Below, piece by piece: positions 60,961 to 64,000 of a DNA stretch of 64,000 nucleotides; position 1 is the first letter of the stretch, and the number at the start of each line of letters is the position of its first letter. This DNA comes from Chamaea fasciata (Eukaryota; Chordata; Aves; Passeriformes; Sylviidae). A program made the position numbers and the translations under genes. The stretch covers positions 10,879,307-10,943,306 of the forward strand of contig JARCOQ010000016.1 in assembly GCA_029207755.1 (NCBI GenBank). Direction: 5' to 3'. The notes below the pieces were generated by a model that worked only from the letters and a program-made list of their open reading frames with translations, had not been told where the DNA came from and did not search any database.

Positions 60961-62554
60961 TTGCAGTAGGAACAAATGTGTGAGGAAGATCGTGAGGGTC
61001 ACAGTAGGACGCCCTGTCAAACGCAGTTGTTTACGTTAGTCTGACAGCGTGAACTCGTGTTGTGTGCACTGGCATATCTAGAAGATGGAGTTGTAGCTGG
61101 TATACAGACGTGGTAATGGTAAACCTTCTTTTCTGTTGTAAGCTGTACAGCTCAGTTAGCGTAGACATTTCCTCACGTAAAGAAAAATAGTCACCAGCTT
61201 TCACTCATGTTGGCAAAACTACCTGGCAGCGATATGTTCCTTATCCTCGTGTGCATGCTGCTGTGCTTTTGGGTCTTGTGTTCTGTCAGCTGCAAGTTGC
61301 CAGGCTTCACTCTGCAGCACTTAAAACCTTTTCATCAGCTGGATCTGGCTAAGGAGGGTTTTCTGTGGAGAATGGCGCAGCTGTGTTGATTCCTGACATC
61401 CTGTTTCAGTGTGCTCTCCTCTTCGCGCTCAGTGATTTTTTTCATCAGGGTGTTACACAGAATCATATTTATTGACTGAAGATGAGAAATACTGTGTAAA
61501 TAGCCCTTTAGAGTACATAGAATGCTACATCAAGGACTATGAGATAAACCAGTTTTTTGTTATTAAAGGTTTTGCTTTCTTGCTACTTGATCCAGCTCTA
61601 TAAAGCTGCTTCTTAGCATCAGAGATGACTTCTGTTTACTTGGACTCTTAAACAGAGAATATGCTTCCATTTGTGTTTCTGCTCTTGCTTATTGCCCCAT
61701 CTTTTTCAGGGTTTTTTCTCAAAAATACTTGCATTTCTGTTCCTTTTCTATGTATGATTTATGTCCTTGCCCATAAGAAAAATGTGCAGAGAGGGGAAAA
61801 ATAAGAATGCAACTGATGACCATTTTGGCAAAAATTAGGCTGTTTTGTCAGGATAATTCTTTTTAATTCATTCTCTTCCATTCAGTTTAATATTTTTCTA
61901 GTCAGGTGAGTGTACTGACAGGCAGTACCAGATAGAGGTGGCCCGGATTCAAGTAACCTTTTTGTGATTCAGATGATACTAAATATGGGAAATCCAGTAT
62001 TTCTGAGACTGAGCAAGTTACTGTTAATGTTTATGTCATGGAGTTAATGCCATAATGAGTTCTGTGATTATTGAATTGTAAATGCATAAGATGGGATTAG
62101 GGAAGGGGGGGGGAGTGTGAATAGAGCACAGCTTTGAAAGGAACCTTCTCGCAATTCTCTGCCAAAACAGTTAATTTCTGTATTCTTGTATGCAGGGACA
62201 ATTCCTAAAATGTTCCATTATTTTCTGAAGATGTGACATAAGGAGGGAGTTGTACTTCTAAGAATGAAATTATTTTAGTGCAGCTTTAGTTGCAGATGCC
62301 AGTGTGGTCTTTGTTATTTGCTGTTAATGCTGTTGTGAGTATATTGGGTCTCAAACCAAGAAGTGCCCTTCCTTTCAAAATGAGGAGTCAGGAAGTATGG
62401 TAATTAGCATCTTCATTTGCAGCAACATCTTCACTGGAATGTTTTGCTGCACTAGTAATTACTAGATTCTACCAGTGTTCCTGTCCTGATAAAGCTTATA
62501 GTGTAGACATTAATCTGGCTGAACAAAATTGCTAGCTTCTTTTTATTCCCCCAG

Positions 62555-63512
62555 TGGAACTGATATGAACTACACATCTCTTTTCTCTCTTTTCGGAGGA
62601 CTGGTCTCTCAGAGCTTACATAGAGTAAGTTTTGCATCTCTGTCAAGAATTAGATTATAGTATGTTAAGGGCTTTTTTTGTAGTTATTTGTAGGGGTAAA
62701 CTTCCAGATACGTATGTAGGGAAAACCCTTCAACCCTATCTATTTAATGTTCTCTTCTCCTTGGTTTTCATCATAAAGCCACGACTAGTCTTTATCACTC
62801 ATGTGTGGGCTTTTAACTGGGATAAGTTTTCAGTAAATCCCTTACCAAAGCAGACTGCTGGAGTGGAAAATAGTAGAAGATACAGATGTTGAAAAGGTGC
62901 ACAAAGGTGGAAAAATCAGAGGCTTTAAGAGGAGCAGTTTTATATGCATTCATATTTCTAACATTAAAAGTTCTTAGAGCTAGTGGAAATTACATGTTCC
63001 ACAGAATAATCTGAGTATAATAGTGATGTTCTACTAAAAAATGATTCTACTGTGTGGGTAGGCTATTTTTTAAAACATTTTTTCTTTGGCTTATTGATCT
63101 ATTATAGTGCCAGAAGGAAAGTCTGTTTCTTTTAGCTCTTGAAACTCTACAAGTAGATTACTGTAGCTGGATATTGTAAGATACCCTGCAGGCTCAGGCT
63201 CATTGCACTTTCCTAAAGCAGATCAGTTGTAAGGCAGCATTGCTGGAAAAACTTGGAAAGGGATACTGACTACTGAAGTACTTGCAGGAATTTTTGTACA
63301 GAAGGCATGAAACCAGGGGCACAATCACTTTGTTGGACTGAAATCTAGTAAACTGCCAAAGTAATAAAAATAAATTTGGTCTATGAATATGTGAAATATT
63401 TTAGTAATATCTGTTTTTAAACAGTAAACTTGTATTATTTATGTATATATTTGTCTAGAAAAGCTATACAGATTACTGTAGAACTAACACCTTTATGGCA
63501 TTCAGAAAATAT
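62555..63512 (+). CDS. Unrecognised gene, two candidate internal exons (partial)
   Basis: Two segments look like real exons. The first, 62555-62624, follows a good acceptor (TTTTTATTCCCCCAG) and ends before GTAAGT. The second, 63459-63512, follows TTGTCTAG and ends before GTGAGT. They join in phase 0 and read GTDMNYTSLFSLFGGLV..., continuing into SLHRKSYTDYCRTNTFMA, then FRKY. I do not recognise the protein. An ATG at 62565 could be the start; alternatively the frame continues from an upstream exon in phase 2. The 24-bp MASTGSPL exon in the CpG island does not join directly, because that junction would read TGG AAC TGA. The gene would continue past the right edge. The neighbouring CpG island and plus-strand splice sites suggest a rightward housekeeping-type gene. 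In human, GTF3C1 follows IL21R, but I see no match to it. Confidence 0.45.
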
Positions 63513-64000
63513 GTGAGTGACCTTAATTTGGAAAACACTGTGTTTGAAAGATAAAATCCTTTTCCAAGTTCCTCATATTGGAGCTTTCCAAAGAATATAT
63601 ATGATGCCAAGGAATTACTGTTTCTGGTATTTCAAATGGAAAAAACTTTCTTTGCAAGTGGCCAACTTAGATTATGTATATATAGTAAAGAAGGAAAAAA
63701 GGGGAAGAAGCAGATTTTCCTCCCTTCCCACTTCCCTTTCTGACATTTTATTTGCAGGTAAACTTGTGGAAACTTGCTGCAGTCTAAAGTCCCTGAAAGG
63801 ACTGGAGACAAAATGCACAAAGCTAGCTAGCTATTTGGTCTAAAACCTTATTTTTCATGCCATATGAATTCTCAAAATTGCTGTGGGAAGTAACTGGTTT
63901 GCTGTGTGAGTAAATATTGAACTTGAGAATTGATTTCTGTTTTAAAAGACAAGCTGTAAATACTTCACTTGCAAATATTTTATGATTCTTTTTGGTGAAA
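63513..64000. other. Right edge, probable intron
   Basis: An acceptor-like TTTTATTTGCAG ends at 63757. Continuing the frame of the previous exon gives only VNLWKLAAV before a stop, so it may be an alternative last exon or a decoy. No further exon is visible. Confidence 0.35.

Noticed and set aside
61207..61389. 60-codon frame with a hydrophobic start (MLAKLPGSDMFLILVCML)
   Set aside because: Resembles a signal peptide but has no downstream splice continuation or conservation evidence; probably chance.
60403..62624. Joining the MASTGSPL mini-exon directly to the exon at 62555
   Set aside because: Phase 0 to this exon gives TGG AAC TGA, an immediate stop, so another exon or a non-coding first exon must intervene.

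Overview
The window is vertebrate nuclear DNA, almost certainly from a bird. Evidence: split genes with GT-AG introns, CpG-island promoters, several CR1-type LINE fragments (the dominant avian retroposon) and small solo-LTR-like elements. The proteins assembled from exons match NSMCE1, IL4R, IL21R and IL9R, but are diverged from the mammalian ones. No bacterial or phage features, CRISPR arrays or tRNA/rRNA genes were seen.

Layout. (1) 1-4.4 kb: the 5' part of NSMCE1 on the minus strand, four coding exons visible and the rest off the left edge. (2) 4.2-5.1 kb: a CpG island lying between NSMCE1 (leftward) and IL4R (rightward), probably a shared bidirectional promoter, rich in short GC tandem arrays. 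(3) 6.6-17.3 kb: a complete IL4R coding sequence (nine coding exons, 806 aa predicted) on the plus strand. (4) 17.3-29.5 kb: intergenic DNA with LTR-like pieces and a CR1. (5) 29.5-39.9 kb: complete IL21R (eight coding exons, 593 aa), plus strand. (6) 39.9-47.6 kb: intergenic with a CR1. (7) 47.6-53.5 kb: complete IL9R (eight coding exons, 480 aa), plus strand. (8) 54-59.6 kb: intergenic with a 21-bp GC-rich minisatellite and an LTR. (9) 59.6-61 kb: a second CpG island, followed by an unrecognised plus-strand gene running off the right edge.

How the genes relate. IL4R, IL21R and IL9R are ligand-binding chains that each pair with the common gamma chain (IL2RG). All three are type I cytokine receptors with four conserved cysteines, a WSEWS box, one membrane span and a proline-rich box 1 for JAK1. 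Here they sit head to tail with no other recognisable gene between them. Their intron phases in the extracellular, membrane and box 1 region are identical (1-2-1-0-1-2-0). In human, IL4R and IL21R are adjacent on 16p, but functional IL9R is in the X/Y pseudoautosomal region. This window therefore shows a compact three-receptor cluster that looks like a tandem-duplication array.

The most interesting details are in the cytoplasmic tails. IL4R carries four 18-residue tandem repeats, three of them with a tyrosine in a STAT6-docking-like setting. IL9R seems to lack the YLPQ STAT-docking tyrosine known from mammals, while IL21R keeps its YxxQ motif. Exon boundaries were worked out by eye from splice sites and reading-phase continuity; no alignment or transcript data were available.
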